A stretch of 64,000 bases of DNA from Pseudomonas sp. HS6 (GCF_023375815.1 NZ_CP067412.1:4650001-4714000), one strand, 5' to 3'. Positions 13,090 to 23,021 are shown, numbered from the stretch's first letter. The notes: generated by a model not told the origin, from the sequence alone. Program-made: numbers and translations.

Positions 13090-13935
13090 ATGTCCCAAGA
13101 CCGTCGCTACAGCTTCGAGTTCTTCCCGACCAAGACCGATGCTGGGCATGAAAAACTGCTCGCCACTGCCCGTCAGTTGGCCACTTACAACCCTGATTTC
13201 TTTTCCTGCACCTACGGCGCGGGCGGCTCGACCCGTGACCGCACGCTGAACACCGTTCTGCAGCTGGAAAGCGAAGTCAAAATCCCCGCTGCCCCGCACC
13301 TGTCGTGCGTCGGCGACAGCAAGGACGACCTGCGCGGCCTGTTGAACGAGTACAAGGCTGCCGGCATCAAGCGCATCGTTGCCCTGCGTGGCGACCTGCC
13401 GTCCGGCATGGGCATGACCAGCGGCGAGCTGCGTCACGCCAATGAACTGGTTGAATTCATTCGTGAAGAAACCGGCGATCATTTCCACATCGAAGTGGCC
13501 GCTTACCCGGAGATGCATCCGCAAGCGCGCAACTACGAAGACGATCTCGCCAATTTCGTGCGCAAGGCCCGTGCCGGCGCCGACAGCGCGATCACCCAGT
13601 ACTTCTTCAACGCCGACAGCTACTTCTACTTTGTCGACCGTTTGCAGGCGCTGGGCGTGGACATTCCAGTCGTGCCGGGGATCATGCCGATCACCAACTA
13701 CAGCAAACTCGCACGCTTCTCCGATGCCTGCGGTGCGGAAATCCCGCGCTGGATCCGCAAGCAACTGGAAGCCTACGGGGATGACAGCCAAAGCATTCAG
13801 CGCTTTGGTGAGCAGGTGGTCAGCGAAATGTGCGAACGCCTGCTGCAAGGCGGCGCGCCCGGCCTGCACTTCTATTCCATGAACCAGGCCGAACCTAGCC
13901 TGGCGATCTGGAACAACCTGAAGTTGCCGCGCTGA
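13090..13935 (+). CDS. metF: 5,10-methylenetetrahydrofolate reductase
   Basis: A 281-residue FAD enzyme that reduces methylene-THF to methyl-THF, the methyl donor for methionine synthesis. It shows the N-terminal SFEFFPTKTDAG (catalytic glutamate region), FSCTYGAGGSTRDRT, ALRGDLP and the barrel segment PGIMPITNY. Length fits the prokaryotic single-domain form. The start follows a GGAGG about 7 bases upstream. With ahcY and metK it rebuilds the methyl cycle; transcription may be shared with ahcY. Confidence 0.97.
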   Translation: MSQDRRYSFEFFPTKTDAGHEKLLATARQLATYNPDFFSCTYGAGGSTRDRTLNTVLQLESEVKIPAAPHLSCVGDSKDDLRGLLNEYKAAGIKRIVALRGDLPSGMGMTSGELRHANELVEFIREETGDHFHIEVAAYPEMHPQARNYEDDLANFVRKARAGADSAITQYFFNADSYFYFVDRLQALGVDIPVVPGIMPITNYSKLARFSDACGAEIPRWIRKQLEAYGDDSQSIQRFGEQVVSEMCERLLQGGAPGLHFYSMNQAEPSLAIWNNLKLPR

Positions 13936-13974
13936 GACCGCTGTACGCCGCAAGCTGACCGTTTCACGCAGTAA

Positions 13975-14030
13975 CAAAAGATCGCAAATTTCGACAGCTT
14001 TCATAGCGTTGTCGCAACTGCGATCTTTTG
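13975..14030. repeat. Inverted repeat CAAAAGATCGCA / TGCGATCTTTTG
   Basis: Two perfect 12-base arms lie 32 bases apart, downstream of metF, followed by CTTTT. It could act as a terminator. As I recall, this AAAAGATCGCA palindrome is dispersed in P. fluorescens-group genomes. Confidence 0.6.
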
Positions 14031-14103
14031 CTTTTAAGGCCCGAAGCAGAGCTTCTGCTGCCAGTTTCTGGCTCTTTGGCGTTTCTCGTCGTAATCTCAA
14101 GTC

Positions 14104-14916
14104 ATGCCTTTGATCACGCAGTTATTCGCCGTGCTGGTTTTTGCTTGCCTGAGCTTTGCGGCTCGGGGCGAGAAGCTGCGTATCGTCACCGAACCGTGGG
14201 CGCCGTACGTTTACGAAGAGAACGGCAAGAACCTCGGGCTGGACTACGAAACCACCGCCATCGTGTTCAAACGCCTGGGCATCGAAGTCGAATGGCAGTT
14301 CCTGCCGTGGAAACGCTGCCTGTCGATGCTCGAAACCGGCCAGGCCGACGGCGCACTGGACATTTTTCACAGCGCCGAACGCGACGCCACCCTGCTCTAC
14401 CCGAGCGAACCACTGTCAGACGTCGAGTTCGTGATGTTCTACGCCAACGAACGACCGCACCCCTTTCGCAGCCTTGAAGACCTTAAGGGCCTGACCATCG
14501 GCACCTCGCCGGGCTATCTGTACAGCCCGGACTTCAGGGAGTCGAGCCTGTTTACCCGCGAACCCGCCCCGACCCACGAAGCCAACTTCGGCAAACTGGT
14601 ACGCGGACGGATCGACCTGCTGATCACCGACCGACGCGTGGGCCAGCATTTGCTCGATGAATTGAATATCCGCAACCAGATCACTGAAAACCCAACCGTC
14701 ATCAGCCGTCAGAGCCAGTTTCTGGCCGTGCGACGCAATGCGGGGATGGATTTACTGGTGCAGCGCTTCGGCGCCGAACTCAAGCGTTTCAAGCGCGAAC
14801 CGGCCTATGCAGAGCTCAGCGCACGCTACGGCGCGGCCCCGGCACTGTCTGCGCCGCTGGGCAGCGCCACCGCCAGCGGCAAAACCGTTGAGCAGCAGGA
14901 AAGCGGCGCGCAGTGA
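14104..14916 (+). CDS. Periplasmic solute-binding protein, family 3 type
   Basis: A 270-residue exported protein: signal peptide (LFAVLVFACLSFAARG), then KLRIVTEPWAPYVYEENGK, the usual opening of the bacterial family 3 amino-acid-binding fold, and a second lobe with LKGLTIGTSPGYLY. No permease or ATPase gene is next to it, so it may serve a remote ABC system or act as a sensor. The C-terminal ~30 residues (A, S, G and Q rich) extend past the fold. Confidence 0.88.
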   Translation: MPLITQLFAVLVFACLSFAARGEKLRIVTEPWAPYVYEENGKNLGLDYETTAIVFKRLGIEVEWQFLPWKRCLSMLETGQADGALDIFHSAERDATLLYPSEPLSDVEFVMFYANERPHPFRSLEDLKGLTIGTSPGYLYSPDFRESSLFTREPAPTHEANFGKLVRGRIDLLITDRRVGQHLLDELNIRNQITENPTVISRQSQFLAVRRNAGMDLLVQRFGAELKRFKREPAYAELSARYGAAPALSAPLGSATASGKTVEQQESGAQ

Positions 14917-15138
14917 TTGCTCTGTTATACTCCGGCGTTCCCGCCAGGCTCACGCCCGGACGCCCGGAACCGTAACAGGCCTCCCGACCCGCTACAGCGC
15001 AGCTTTTCAGCCCGCGCGAGCGCTCCGGACGTGCCTTCGGAACCGCAGCAGGACCGGACGGGATTGCGTCCTCTTAAACGCCATTCGCGCCAGGCAAGAC
15101 TCCCATTGGGCCAAGCCCTAACTAAAACAGGATTACTC

Positions 15139-17037
15139 ATGTCCTTTGCTTCCCTCGGTCTCTCCGAGGCTTTGGTCCGCGCCATCAATGATGCGGGCTA
15201 TACCGAGCCTACTCCGGTGCAACAGCGGGCCATTCCCGCCGTGTTGCAAGGTCGCGACCTGATGGTTGCGGCACAGACAGGTACCGGTAAAACCGGCGGT
15301 TTCGCCCTCCCGATCCTGGAGCGGCTGTTCCCCAACGGTCACCCGGACAAATCCCAGCGTCATGGCCCGCGCCAACCGCGCGTACTGGTCCTGACACCGA
15401 CCCGCGAACTCGCGGCTCAGGTTCACGAGAGCTTCAAGATCTATGCCCGTGACCTGAAATTCGTCAGCGCCTGCATCTTCGGCGGCGTCGGCATGAACCC
15501 TCAGGTTCAAGCCATGTCCCGCGGCGTGGACGTACTGGTTGCCTGCCCGGGTCGTCTGCTCGACCTGTGCGGCCAAGGCAGCGTCGACCTGTCCCACGTT
15601 GAAATCCTCGTGCTGGACGAAGCCGACCGCATGCTCGACATGGGCTTCGTCCATGACGTGAAGAAAGTCCTCGCGCGTCTGCCGGCCAAACGCCAGAACC
15701 TGCTGTTCTCGGCGACCTTCTCCAAAGACATCACCGACCTCGCCGGCAAGCTGCTGCACAACCCGGAACGCATCGAAGTGACGCCGCCGAACACCACGGT
15801 CGAGCGCATCGAACAACGCGTATTCCGTCTGCCGGCCAGCCACAAGCGTGCGCTGCTGGCGCACCTGATTACCGCTGGCGCCTGGGAACAGGTACTGGTG
15901 TTCACCCGCACCAAGCACGGTGCCAACCGTCTGGCCGAATACCTGGACAAACACGGCCTGCCGGCTGTGGCGATCCACGGCAACAAGAGCCAGAACGCCC
16001 GCACCAAAGCCCTGGCCGACTTCAAGGCCGGCGAAGTGCGCATTCTGGTAGCGACCGATATTGCCGCCCGTGGCCTGGACATCGACCAGTTGCCACACGT
16101 GGTCAACTTCGAACTGCCGAACGTCGATGAAGACTACGTGCACCGTATCGGCCGTACCGGCCGTGCCGGTCGTTCGGGCGAGGCGATCTCGCTGGTCGCG
16201 CCGGACGAAGAAAAACTGCTGAAAAGCATCGAACGCATGACCAAGCAGAAAATCGCCGACGGCGACCTGATGGGCTTCGATGCCAGCACCATCGAGGCCG
16301 AGAAGCCTGAAGTGCGCGAGCGTCCGGACATGCGCAACCCGCGCAATGCCCGTGGCCCACGCGGCGACGGTCCGAATGGCGGCGGTGGCGGCGGCGGTCG
16401 TAAAGACAAAGGCAAAGACAAGGGCAAGGAAAAACCGGCCGGCGAACGCGGTGAGCGTGGCGAGCGTCCAGCCCGTCAACAGAAGCCACGCGAAGGCACC
16501 CCGGCCCGCGAACAGCGTCAGCCGAGCCAGCCGCCACGCGCCGCCGCTGATCGTGCTCCGGACGAATTCCTCGATGACGATGTGGATAACTTCGGTAACC
16601 GCGTTGATTACGTGCCAAAGCAGGCTCCGGCCGGCGGCCGTGGTCGTCGTCCTGGTGCTCCGGCGCAAGGCGCAGGTTCGGGCGCACCACGCACCGGTGG
16701 CCAGCCACAAGGTCGCCAGAACGGTCCGCGCAACAGCAACGGTTCGAGCACCGGCACCCCACCGGCCAAACGCAGCGGCCCGCGCAACGGCGCTCCTCGT
16801 GACGGTGCCCCGCGTGAAGGCCAGGGCCGTCGCGACGAATCCTCATCGCGCAACCGCCGCCCGGCCCGTGACGATCAGCAACGTGCTGAACCTGCCGTGC
16901 AGAACCCGCGCAGCAGCGGCCCGAAGATCATGCACAAGGAATCGAAAGCCGACCGCTTCCCGACGCCTGAGCAGCTCGATCAACTGCCAAGCCGCCCACG
17001 CGGTGAAAAACCGGCCTTGCTGACTCGCAACCGCTGA
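15139..17037 (+). CDS. rhlE: DEAD-box RNA helicase RhlE
   Basis: A 632-residue ATP-dependent RNA helicase. The core (residues ~1-400) has the Q motif with [10 protein letters not shown], motif I AQTGTGKT, motif [15 protein letters not shown], motif III SAT, and motif [15 protein letters not shown]. The C-terminal ~230 residues are a disordered RNA-binding tail rich in R, G, P, Q and N, including a G7 run. ATG at 15139 (Met-Ser-Phe) matches the family start; upstream sequence (14917-15138) is a long leader with a TATACT -10 at 14926-14931. A GC-rich terminator follows. Confidence 0.95.
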   Translation: MSFASLGLSEALVRAINDAGYTEPTPVQQRAIPAVLQGRDLMVAAQTGTGKTGGFALPILERLFPNGHPDKSQRHGPRQPRVLVLTPTRELAAQVHESFKIYARDLKFVSACIFGGVGMNPQVQAMSRGVDVLVACPGRLLDLCGQGSVDLSHVEILVLDEADRMLDMGFVHDVKKVLARLPAKRQNLLFSATFSKDITDLAGKLLHNPERIEVTPPNTTVERIEQRVFRLPASHKRALLAHLITAGAWEQVLVFTRTKHGANRLAEYLDKHGLPAVAIHGNKSQNARTKALADFKAGEVRILVATDIAARGLDIDQLPHVVNFELPNVDEDYVHRIGRTGRAGRSGEAISLVAPDEEKLLKSIERMTKQKIADGDLMGFDASTIEAEKPEVRERPDMRNPRNARGPRGDGPNGGGGGGGRKDKGKDKGKEKPAGERGERGERPARQQKPREGTPAREQRQPSQPPRAAADRAPDEFLDDDVDNFGNRVDYVPKQAPAGGRGRRPGAPAQGAGSGAPRTGGQPQGRQNGPRNSNGSSTGTPPAKRSGPRNGAPRDGAPREGQGRRDESSSRNRRPARDDQQRAEPAVQNPRSSGPKIMHKESKADRFPTPEQLDQLPSRPRGEKPALLTRNR

Positions 17038-17052
17038 GTTTCACAAGGCAAT

Positions 17053-17093
17053 AAAAAACGCCCCCGATCGCAAGACCGGGGGCGTTTTTTTTA
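17053..17093. terminator. Rho-independent terminator, usable in both directions
   Basis: AACGCCCCCG and CGGGGGCGTT form a 10-bp stem flanked by A and T runs. It separates the convergent rhlE and yceI genes. Confidence 0.9.
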
Positions 17094-17106
17094 TGTCTGG
17101 CGAAAA

Positions 17107-17700
17107 TTACTTCGCTTTGACACCTTCGAACGTCACGTACAGCTCAACGGCATCGGACTGTGGACCCAGGTCCATCATCTTGCCGAAATCAGAGCGCTTG
17201 ATGCTGGTGGTGCCTTCGAAGCCGGCACGGTAGCCGCCCCATGGATCCTTGCCTTCACCCAGGAAAGTGGCCTTGACCACAACTGGCTTGGTGACACCAG
17301 CAATGGTCAGGTCGCCAGTCACGTCAGCAGTGACTTTGCCATCGGCGTTTTTGCCGGTGGTTTTAACGCTGGTGGACTTGAAGGTCGCTTTCGGGAAATC
17401 GGCGACTTTCAGGAAGTCTTTGCTGGAGATGTGCTTGTCACGCTCAGCGTTGTTGGTGAAGACGCTGGCGGTGTTCACGTTGAACTCGATCTTGCTGTCT
17501 TCAGGCTTGGCAGCGTCGAAGCTGAAGGTGCCGTCGATGTCCTTGAACGTACCGGTGATGTAGCTATAGCCCAAGTGGCTGATCTTGAAATCGACGAAGG
17601 CGTGCTGGCCTTGTTTGTCGACGGTGTAGTCAGCGGCCATCACGTTGGCGGACAGCACAGCGGAACCGATTGCCAGAGCGGCGAGAGTCTTTTTCAACAT
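17107..17700 (-). CDS. YceI family periplasmic lipid-binding protein
   Basis: A 197-residue protein with signal peptide ([17 protein letters not shown]) and the lipocalin-like YceI barrel: [22 protein letters not shown] near the N-terminus and the C-terminal [14 protein letters not shown]. Structurally studied YceI proteins bind polyisoprenoids. It sits 32 bp behind a cytochrome b561 gene, a frequent pairing that suggests a role with a quinone-like ligand; that is inference. Start follows AGGAAAA. Confidence 0.93.
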   Translation of the reverse strand: MLKKTLAALAIGSAVLSANVMAADYTVDKQGQHAFVDFKISHLGYSYITGTFKDIDGTFSFDAAKPEDSKIEFNVNTASVFTNNAERDKHISSKDFLKVADFPKATFKSTSVKTTGKNADGKVTADVTGDLTIAGVTKPVVVKATFLGEGKDPWGGYRAGFEGTTSIKRSDFGKMMDLGPQSDAVELYVTFEGVKAK

Positions 17701-17732
17701 GCTTTGTTTTCCTTGGGAGTCGAGGTTGAACT

Positions 17733-18284
17733 TCAGGCTTTGCGACCGAGCATTCGCTTGAGGGTCACATCACGGTCGATAAAGTGGTGCTTCAATGCTG
17801 CCAACGCGTGGAGGCCGGAAAAAATTACCAGCGCCCATGCCAGGTAGAGGTGAATCGCACCGGCGTTGTCTGCCTGATCCGGTAGACCGGAAACCAGTGC
17901 AGGCACTTCAAACCAGTCAAACACCGGAATCCCGACACCTTCTGCGGTGGAAATCAGGTAACCGGCAATCATCACAGCGAACAAGCAGAGGTACAAAAAG
18001 GCATGGCCGAACTTGGCGCCCAGACGCGTCATGCGGCTATAGCTGGTCAAGGTGGGCGGCGGTGGGCTGATAAAGCGCCACAACACGCGCAACACCATGA
18101 CACCCAGCAGGATCAGACCGATGCTCTTGTGCAGATCCGGCCCTGCCTTGCGCCAGGGATCGTAGTACCCGAGACCAACCATCCACAGCCCGAGGCCGAA
18201 CAATCCGAAGACTGCCAGCGCCACGCCCCAGTGCATGAAGATGCTGACCCAACCGTAGCGCGAAGAAGAGTTACGTAGCTGCAT
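17733..18284 (-). CDS. Cytochrome b561
   Basis: A 183-residue membrane protein with four helices carrying the heme-ligating histidines: [43 protein letters not shown] and [12 protein letters not shown]. It moves electrons between quinol and a periplasmic acceptor. Start at 18284 ([12 protein letters not shown]) follows CAGGA by 8 bases; a start ten codons earlier has no comparable site. Upstream of yceI on the same strand, probably one operon. Confidence 0.92.
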   Translation of the reverse strand: MQLRNSSSRYGWVSIFMHWGVALAVFGLFGLGLWMVGLGYYDPWRKAGPDLHKSIGLILLGVMVLRVLWRFISPPPPTLTSYSRMTRLGAKFGHAFLYLCLFAVMIAGYLISTAEGVGIPVFDWFEVPALVSGLPDQADNAGAIHLYLAWALVIFSGLHALAALKHHFIDRDVTLKRMLGRKA

Positions 18285-18480
18285 TGCCCAAATCCTGTGA
18301 GAACTGCGAACCAAGACTAGCGAGTTATCTATCGAATTAAAGCGGAAAATTTCGCTTTGAAATATCGAGAAATACGATCAAGAGTCTTGAACAAGGGTGT
18401 TAAGGAAAGATTAAAGGCGAAAAGTGTGACTGGAGGTTAGCCGGCGACCGAATAAATTCAGGTGCCAGTTCTGGCCTCTT

Positions 18481-18571
18481 CGCGAGCAAGCTCGCTCCCA
18501 CAATGACCAGTGGTGTTCCCAAAGTTCTCTTACAGAGCCGAAACCCGTGGGAGCGAGCTTGCTCGCGATGG
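18481..18571. repeat. Inverted pair of REP elements
   Basis: CGCGAGCAAGCTCGCTCCCA at 18481 and its inverse TGGGAGCGAGCTTGCTCGCG ending at 18567 enclose about 47 bp, a complete two-REP unit between cytochrome b561 and the amine oxidase terminator. Nothing else is seen in 18285-18585. Confidence 0.88.
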
Positions 18572-18585
18572 CGATCTTTCAGGCA

Positions 18586-18619
18586 ATAAAAAAGCGCGGC
18601 CTGAAAGCCGCGCTTTTTC
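18586..18619. terminator. Rho-independent terminator of the amine oxidase gene
   Basis: A 12-bp stem (AAAAAGCGCGGC / GCCGCGCTTTTT) with a 6-base loop. On the minus strand it follows the amine oxidase stop at 18635. Confidence 0.85.
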
Positions 18620-18634
18620 ATTCAGCTCAAGATT

Positions 18635-20416
18635 TTACTGAGCCTTCGTATCGGTGCTCGCCGCCGGTTTGGCCGCTGGCTTCTTCGCCGGTTCAGCCTT
18701 TTTCGCTGCAGGTTTGGCCGGGGCTTTTTTCGCCTCGGTCTTGGCCGCAGGCTTTTTCGCCGCTGGTTTGGCCGCCGCTTTCTTCGCTGGCTCGGCTTTC
18801 ACCGGGGCCGCAGGCTTCGGTGCTTCCGCCGGAGCTGGCGCTGGAGCCGGGGTCGGTGCAGGCGCTGGAGCGGCTGGAGCAGGTGCCGGCTCTGGCGCTT
18901 TCACGGGCTCTGGTTTCTTATCGTCGTCCGAACCGCCGAACAGATTGGTGAAGAAGTTGCCTTTCTTTGCCGCCACTGCCGCGCCCGCTGCGCCTGCCGC
19001 TACGGCGGTGGCCGCTGTTGGGCCGACCTTGATCGGCTCAAACGATTTGCCTGCCGCCAGGTCTTCAACCTGACTGGCCGCACGCTGACCGGTACGCAGC
19101 GCGCCTTCCAGAGTGCCCGGGTACAAGGTGTCGGTGTGTTCGCCGGCAAACGCTACGCGTTGCAGCGGACGTTCCCACAGGCGCCAGAATTTGCTGATCT
19201 GGCCAGGACCAAAGGCCAGGTAAGAACCGCCCGTCGACGGGTCGGTGCTGTAGCGACGGATTTCATAACCGGTGAACGAGCCACGGGCCTGTGGATAAAA
19301 CGTGTGCAGACGGATCAGCACCTGATCGACCATCTGCTTGTCGCCGAAGGCCTGCATCACCCGGGCGTTGTCGCCGGACAGGTTGATCACCACGTTCGCG
19401 CCGCCCTTCAGAGCCGGCTCGATCCACAACATCCCCAGACCGGTGTTGCTGTAGATCTCGCCGGACATCCGCGCCTTGCTTTCCCATACTGGCGTCTTGA
19501 ACTTCAGCATGATTTGGTCGCGCCAGCCGTAGTTGGTGCCCTTGATGGCGGCCAGATGCTGGGCGTCCAGCGCCGGGGTCAGCTGGATCTTGTTGAGGGC
19601 ACGCAATGGCACCGCCAGCACGACGTAATCTGCCGAGTAGCCAACGCTGCCGACCTTGACGGTCACGCCGTCCTTGTCCTGGGTGATGGCAGACACCGGC
19701 GAATCAGTCTTGATGGTTTTCAGCTGTTTGACGAAGGCCTGGGCCAGCACCGGGCTGCCGCCGACCAGACGCGAAGCGCGCAGGTCACGATCGGACACGC
19801 CGCGATACACCCGGCTCTGCTGCGCGAAGTACAGCAGCGAAAGGCGCGAAGGTTCGTCGTAGTGGGTGCGGATATCCTGGTTGATTAGCTGACGCGCGGT
19901 GGCGGGCAGGTTCTGCTTGTCGAGCCAGCTCGAGACGTTGATCTGGTCGAGCGCGTGCAGGGTGTTGGTCGCGGCCGGGTTCTGCGGATCGTCAATCGAA
20001 CGCGCCAGGTCGTCGCGGGTTTTCTCGTAGGCTTTCAGCGCCTGAGCGGTGGCCGGCTGCTTGGTGGCCAGGTCGGCAGCGGAGAAATATTCGCCGTCGA
20101 TCAGGTAACCCGGGGTCCGCACGAATTCAGGGGCCGGCGTGGTGTTCAGCTTGAAGGTCGACACGTACTTGTTCAGCACCGGCTGAGCCTTGTCGTTGCC
20201 GATCCACTCGCTGGTAGCCATGCCCGAGCGACCGCCCAGGCTCGGTTTGGCTTCCAGCAGCGTCACCTGCCAGCCCTTGTTCTGCAGTTCGTAAGCCGCA
20301 GTCAGGCCCGACAGGCCGCCGCCGATCACGATCGCGGTTTTATCCTTGGCCAGCGCCGTAACGCTAAACAGCCCCAACACCACAAGCGCACAGGCGCGCA
20401 GCCAACCGACAGACAT
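18635..20416 (-). CDS. Exported flavin amine oxidase with proline/alanine/lysine-rich tail
   Basis: A 593-residue protein. A signal-like leader (ACALVVLGLFSVTALA) is followed by the FAD-binding AIVIGGGLSGLTAAYEL and by GRSGMAT. The second FAD contact FAGEHTDTLYPGTLEGALRTG (~residues 425-445) is typical of flavin monoamine oxidases. After ~residue 460 comes an alanine-rich hinge, a PAPAPA stretch and a run of KKAAAKPAAKK-type repeats to the end, resembling histone H1 or AlgP tails. The substrate is unknown. The start is preceded by GGAG. Divergent from bioA. Confidence 0.87.
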   Translation of the reverse strand: MSVGWLRACALVVLGLFSVTALAKDKTAIVIGGGLSGLTAAYELQNKGWQVTLLEAKPSLGGRSGMATSEWIGNDKAQPVLNKYVSTFKLNTTPAPEFVRTPGYLIDGEYFSAADLATKQPATAQALKAYEKTRDDLARSIDDPQNPAATNTLHALDQINVSSWLDKQNLPATARQLINQDIRTHYDEPSRLSLLYFAQQSRVYRGVSDRDLRASRLVGGSPVLAQAFVKQLKTIKTDSPVSAITQDKDGVTVKVGSVGYSADYVVLAVPLRALNKIQLTPALDAQHLAAIKGTNYGWRDQIMLKFKTPVWESKARMSGEIYSNTGLGMLWIEPALKGGANVVINLSGDNARVMQAFGDKQMVDQVLIRLHTFYPQARGSFTGYEIRRYSTDPSTGGSYLAFGPGQISKFWRLWERPLQRVAFAGEHTDTLYPGTLEGALRTGQRAASQVEDLAAGKSFEPIKVGPTAATAVAAGAAGAAVAAKKGNFFTNLFGGSDDDKKPEPVKAPEPAPAPAAPAPAPTPAPAPAPAEAPKPAAPVKAEPAKKAAAKPAAKKPAAKTEAKKAPAKPAAKKAEPAKKPAAKPAASTDTKAQ

Positions 20417-20639
20417 TCAGCGAACTCCGGAAAAACACGTAGGAAAAAGCAGTTTTGCGGGCCAGACGACCCAAAGAACCGCGAAGAATACGTCAGCCAT
20501 CAAAACGCCGCCAGCAACGTCTATCGGCCCATACAAAGTAGCTCAATCGACGCAATGGGTTGTCCCGACGCGACGCATTGCATAGGCTTGCGCGATTGTT
20601 TGCCCGCGCCTGACGCGAGCCGCCTCGAGGAGACTGAAC

Positions 20640-22046
20640 ATGGGCCTGAACAACCAGTGGATGCAACGCGATCTCGCGGTGCTGTGGCATCCCTGCACCC
20701 AGATGAAAGACCACGAACAGCTGCCGCTGATTCCGATCAAGCGCGGTGAAGGCGTCTGGCTGGAAGATTTCGAAGGCAAGCGCTACCTGGATGCCGTCAG
20801 CTCCTGGTGGGTCAACGCGTTCGGCCACGCCAACCCGCGCATCAACCAGCGCATCAAGGATCAGGTCGATCAACTGGAACACGTGATTCTGGCCGGTTTC
20901 AGCCATCAGCCGGTGATCGAGCTGTCCGAGCGGCTGGTGAAAATAACGCCCGAGGGCCTGAACCGGGTGTTCTACGCCGATAACGGTTCGTCCTGCATCG
21001 AAGTCGCGCTGAAAATGAGCTTTCACTACTGGCTCAACCGCGGCCAGTCGAACAAGAAGCGCTTTGTCACCCTGACCAACAGCTACCACGGCGAAACCAT
21101 GGCGGCGATGGCGGTCGGCGACGTGCCGCTGTTCACCGAAACCTACAAAGCCCTGCTGATGGACACCATCAAGGTGCCGAGCCCGGATTGCTACCTGCGC
21201 CCCCAAGGCATGAGCTGGGAAGAGCATTCGCGCAACATGTTCGCGGCCATGGAGCAGACGCTGGCGGAAAATCATGACAGCGTCGCTGCCGTGATCGTCG
21301 AGCCGCTGATCCAGGGCGCCGGCGGCATGCGCATGTATCACCCGGTGTACCTCAAGCTGCTGCGCGAGGCCTGTGACCGTTACGGCGTGCATCTCATCCA
21401 CGACGAAATCGCCGTCGGTTTCGGCCGTACCGGCACGATGTTCGCCTGCGAACAGGCCGGCATCCGCCCGGACTTCCTGTGCCTGTCGAAAGCCCTGACT
21501 GGCGGTTATCTGCCATTGGCGGCGTGCCTGACCACCGACGAGGTGTACAGCGCGTTCTACGACGATTACCCGACCCTGCGCGCCTTCCTGCATTCGCACA
21601 GCTACACCGGCAACCCGCTGGCGTGTGCAGCGGCGCTGGCGACTCTTGATATCTTCGAACAAGACAATGTGATCGAGAACAACCGGGCGCTGGCTCAACG
21701 CATGGCTTCGGCCACGGCGCATCTGGTGGATCATCCGAATGTTTCCGAAGTGCGCCAGACCGGCATGGTCCTGGCCATCGAGATGGTCAAGGACAAAGCC
21801 ACGAAAGAGGCTTATCCGTGGCAGGAACGTCGCGGCCTGAAGGTGTTCCAGCATGCGCTGGAGCGTGGCGCGTTGCTGCGTCCACTGGGCAGCGTGGTGT
21901 ATTTCCTGCCGCCGTACGTGATCACCCCGGAGCAGATCGACTTTCTCGCCGAAGTCGCCAGCGAAGGCATCGACATCGCCACCCGTGACAGCGTCAGCGT
22001 GGCGGTGCCGAAGGATTTCCATCCCGGGTTCCGTGATCCGGGCTGA
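20640..22046 (+). CDS. bioA: Adenosylmethionine-8-amino-7-oxononanoate aminotransferase
   Basis: A 468-residue PLP enzyme of biotin synthesis that uses SAM as amino donor. It shows VSSWWVNAFGHANPRIN near the N-terminus, the DEIAVGFGRTGTMFACE segment, and the PLP lysine in LCLSKALTGGYLPLAA (~residue 283). Length is slightly above the family norm. Start follows GAGGAG. It stands alone; the other bio genes are not in the window. The cytosolic product is 7,8-diaminopelargonate. Confidence 0.95.
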   Translation: MGLNNQWMQRDLAVLWHPCTQMKDHEQLPLIPIKRGEGVWLEDFEGKRYLDAVSSWWVNAFGHANPRINQRIKDQVDQLEHVILAGFSHQPVIELSERLVKITPEGLNRVFYADNGSSCIEVALKMSFHYWLNRGQSNKKRFVTLTNSYHGETMAAMAVGDVPLFTETYKALLMDTIKVPSPDCYLRPQGMSWEEHSRNMFAAMEQTLAENHDSVAAVIVEPLIQGAGGMRMYHPVYLKLLREACDRYGVHLIHDEIAVGFGRTGTMFACEQAGIRPDFLCLSKALTGGYLPLAACLTTDEVYSAFYDDYPTLRAFLHSHSYTGNPLACAAALATLDIFEQDNVIENNRALAQRMASATAHLVDHPNVSEVRQTGMVLAIEMVKDKATKEAYPWQERRGLKVFQHALERGALLRPLGSVVYFLPPYVITPEQIDFLAEVASEGIDIATRDSVSVAVPKDFHPGFRDPG

Positions 22047-22085
22047 TTGACTTCACTTAAGCTTCAGCGGTGACCGGACTACCGT

Positions 22086-22152
22086 CATCGCTGGCAAGCC
22101 AGCTCCCACATGTTCTGCGCAGAACCTTGTGGGAGCTGGCTTGCCAGCGATG
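22086..22152. repeat. Inverted REP pair, CGCTGGCAAGCCAGC family
   Basis: ATCGCTGGCAAGCCAGCTCC (from 22087) and its inverse GGAGCTGGCTTGCCAGCGAT enclose about 27 bases. A second REP head sequence, distinct from the GCGAGCAAGCTCGC type, between bioA and rsmE. Confidence 0.88.
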
Positions 22153-22190
22153 GGGCCGCCAGACTTTTACAAATCTTACAGAGACTCCGA

Positions 22191-22910
22191 ATGAGACTGT
22201 CCCGCTTCTTTATCGACGCCCCGCTCAGCATTGGCGAACACGAACTGCCGGAAGCCCAGGCGCATTACATCAGCCGCGTGCTGCGCATGGCCGAGGGCGA
22301 TGCGGTGCAGCTGTTCGACGGTTCCGGCCACGAGTTTCGCGGTGCACTGCTGGAAGTCGGCAAGAAGCGCGTGACGGTCAGGATCGACGAACAACTCGCC
22401 GGCCAGGTCGAGTCACCGTTGCAAATCCACCTCGGCCAGGGCCTGTCCCGGGGCGAGCGGATGGACTGGGCGATCCAGAAAGCCACCGAACTGGGCGTCA
22501 ACGAAATCACCCCGATTTTCAGCGAACGCTGCGAAGTCCGCCTCAAGGATGAACGCGCCGACAAACGCCTGCTGCACTGGCGTCAGGTAGCGATCAGCGC
22601 TTGCGAGCAATGCGGTCGTTCGCGGGTGCCGGTGATTCATCCGCCGGTGTTGCTGGCCGACTGGTTGAAACAGACCGAAGCCGAACTGAAACTGGTTCTG
22701 CACCCGGTGGCCGAACCCTTGGTCAGCCACGCCAAGCCATCGACGCTGGCGTTCCTGATAGGCCCTGAAGGCGGCTTGTCCGACGCCGAAGTCGAGCAGG
22801 CCAAGGCCAACGGCTTCCACGCCGCCCGCCTCGGCCCGCGCGTGTTGCGTACCGAGACGGCGCCGGTTGTGGCGCTGGCAGTAGCGCAGCAATTGTGGGG
22901 TGACTTCTAA
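22191..22910 (+). CDS. rsmE: 16S rRNA (uracil(1498)-N(3))-methyltransferase
   Basis: A 239-residue SPOUT methyltransferase. The N-terminal part (MRLSRFFIDAPL, HYISRVLRM) is the PUA-like RNA-binding domain. The C-terminal knot has IGPEGGLSDAEVEQA and LGPRVLRTETAPVVAL, the SAM-binding signature of RsmE. The start at 22191 is chosen because upstream in-frame sequence runs into the REP unit. It is flanked on both sides by REP pairs of the same family. Confidence 0.96.
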   Translation: MRLSRFFIDAPLSIGEHELPEAQAHYISRVLRMAEGDAVQLFDGSGHEFRGALLEVGKKRVTVRIDEQLAGQVESPLQIHLGQGLSRGERMDWAIQKATELGVNEITPIFSERCEVRLKDERADKRLLHWRQVAISACEQCGRSRVPVIHPPVLLADWLKQTEAELKLVLHPVAEPLVSHAKPSTLAFLIGPEGGLSDAEVEQAKANGFHAARLGPRVLRTETAPVVALAVAQQLWGDF

Positions 22911-22914
22911 GGCC

Positions 22915-23008
22915 CCATCGCTGGCAAGCCAGCTCCCACGGGATCCTTGTTGGCCGCAACAGTTGTGAGCAACACCAAACCCTGTGGGAGCTGGCTTGCC
23001 AGCGATTG
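22915..23008. repeat. Inverted REP pair, CGCTGGCAAGCCAGC family
   Basis: CATCGCTGGCAAGCCAGCTC and the inverse GAGCTGGCTTGCCAGCGATT enclose about 54 bases, directly after the rsmE stop and before the convergent hemolysin III gene. Confidence 0.88.
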
Positions 23009-23021
23009 GCGGCGCCTCGGT

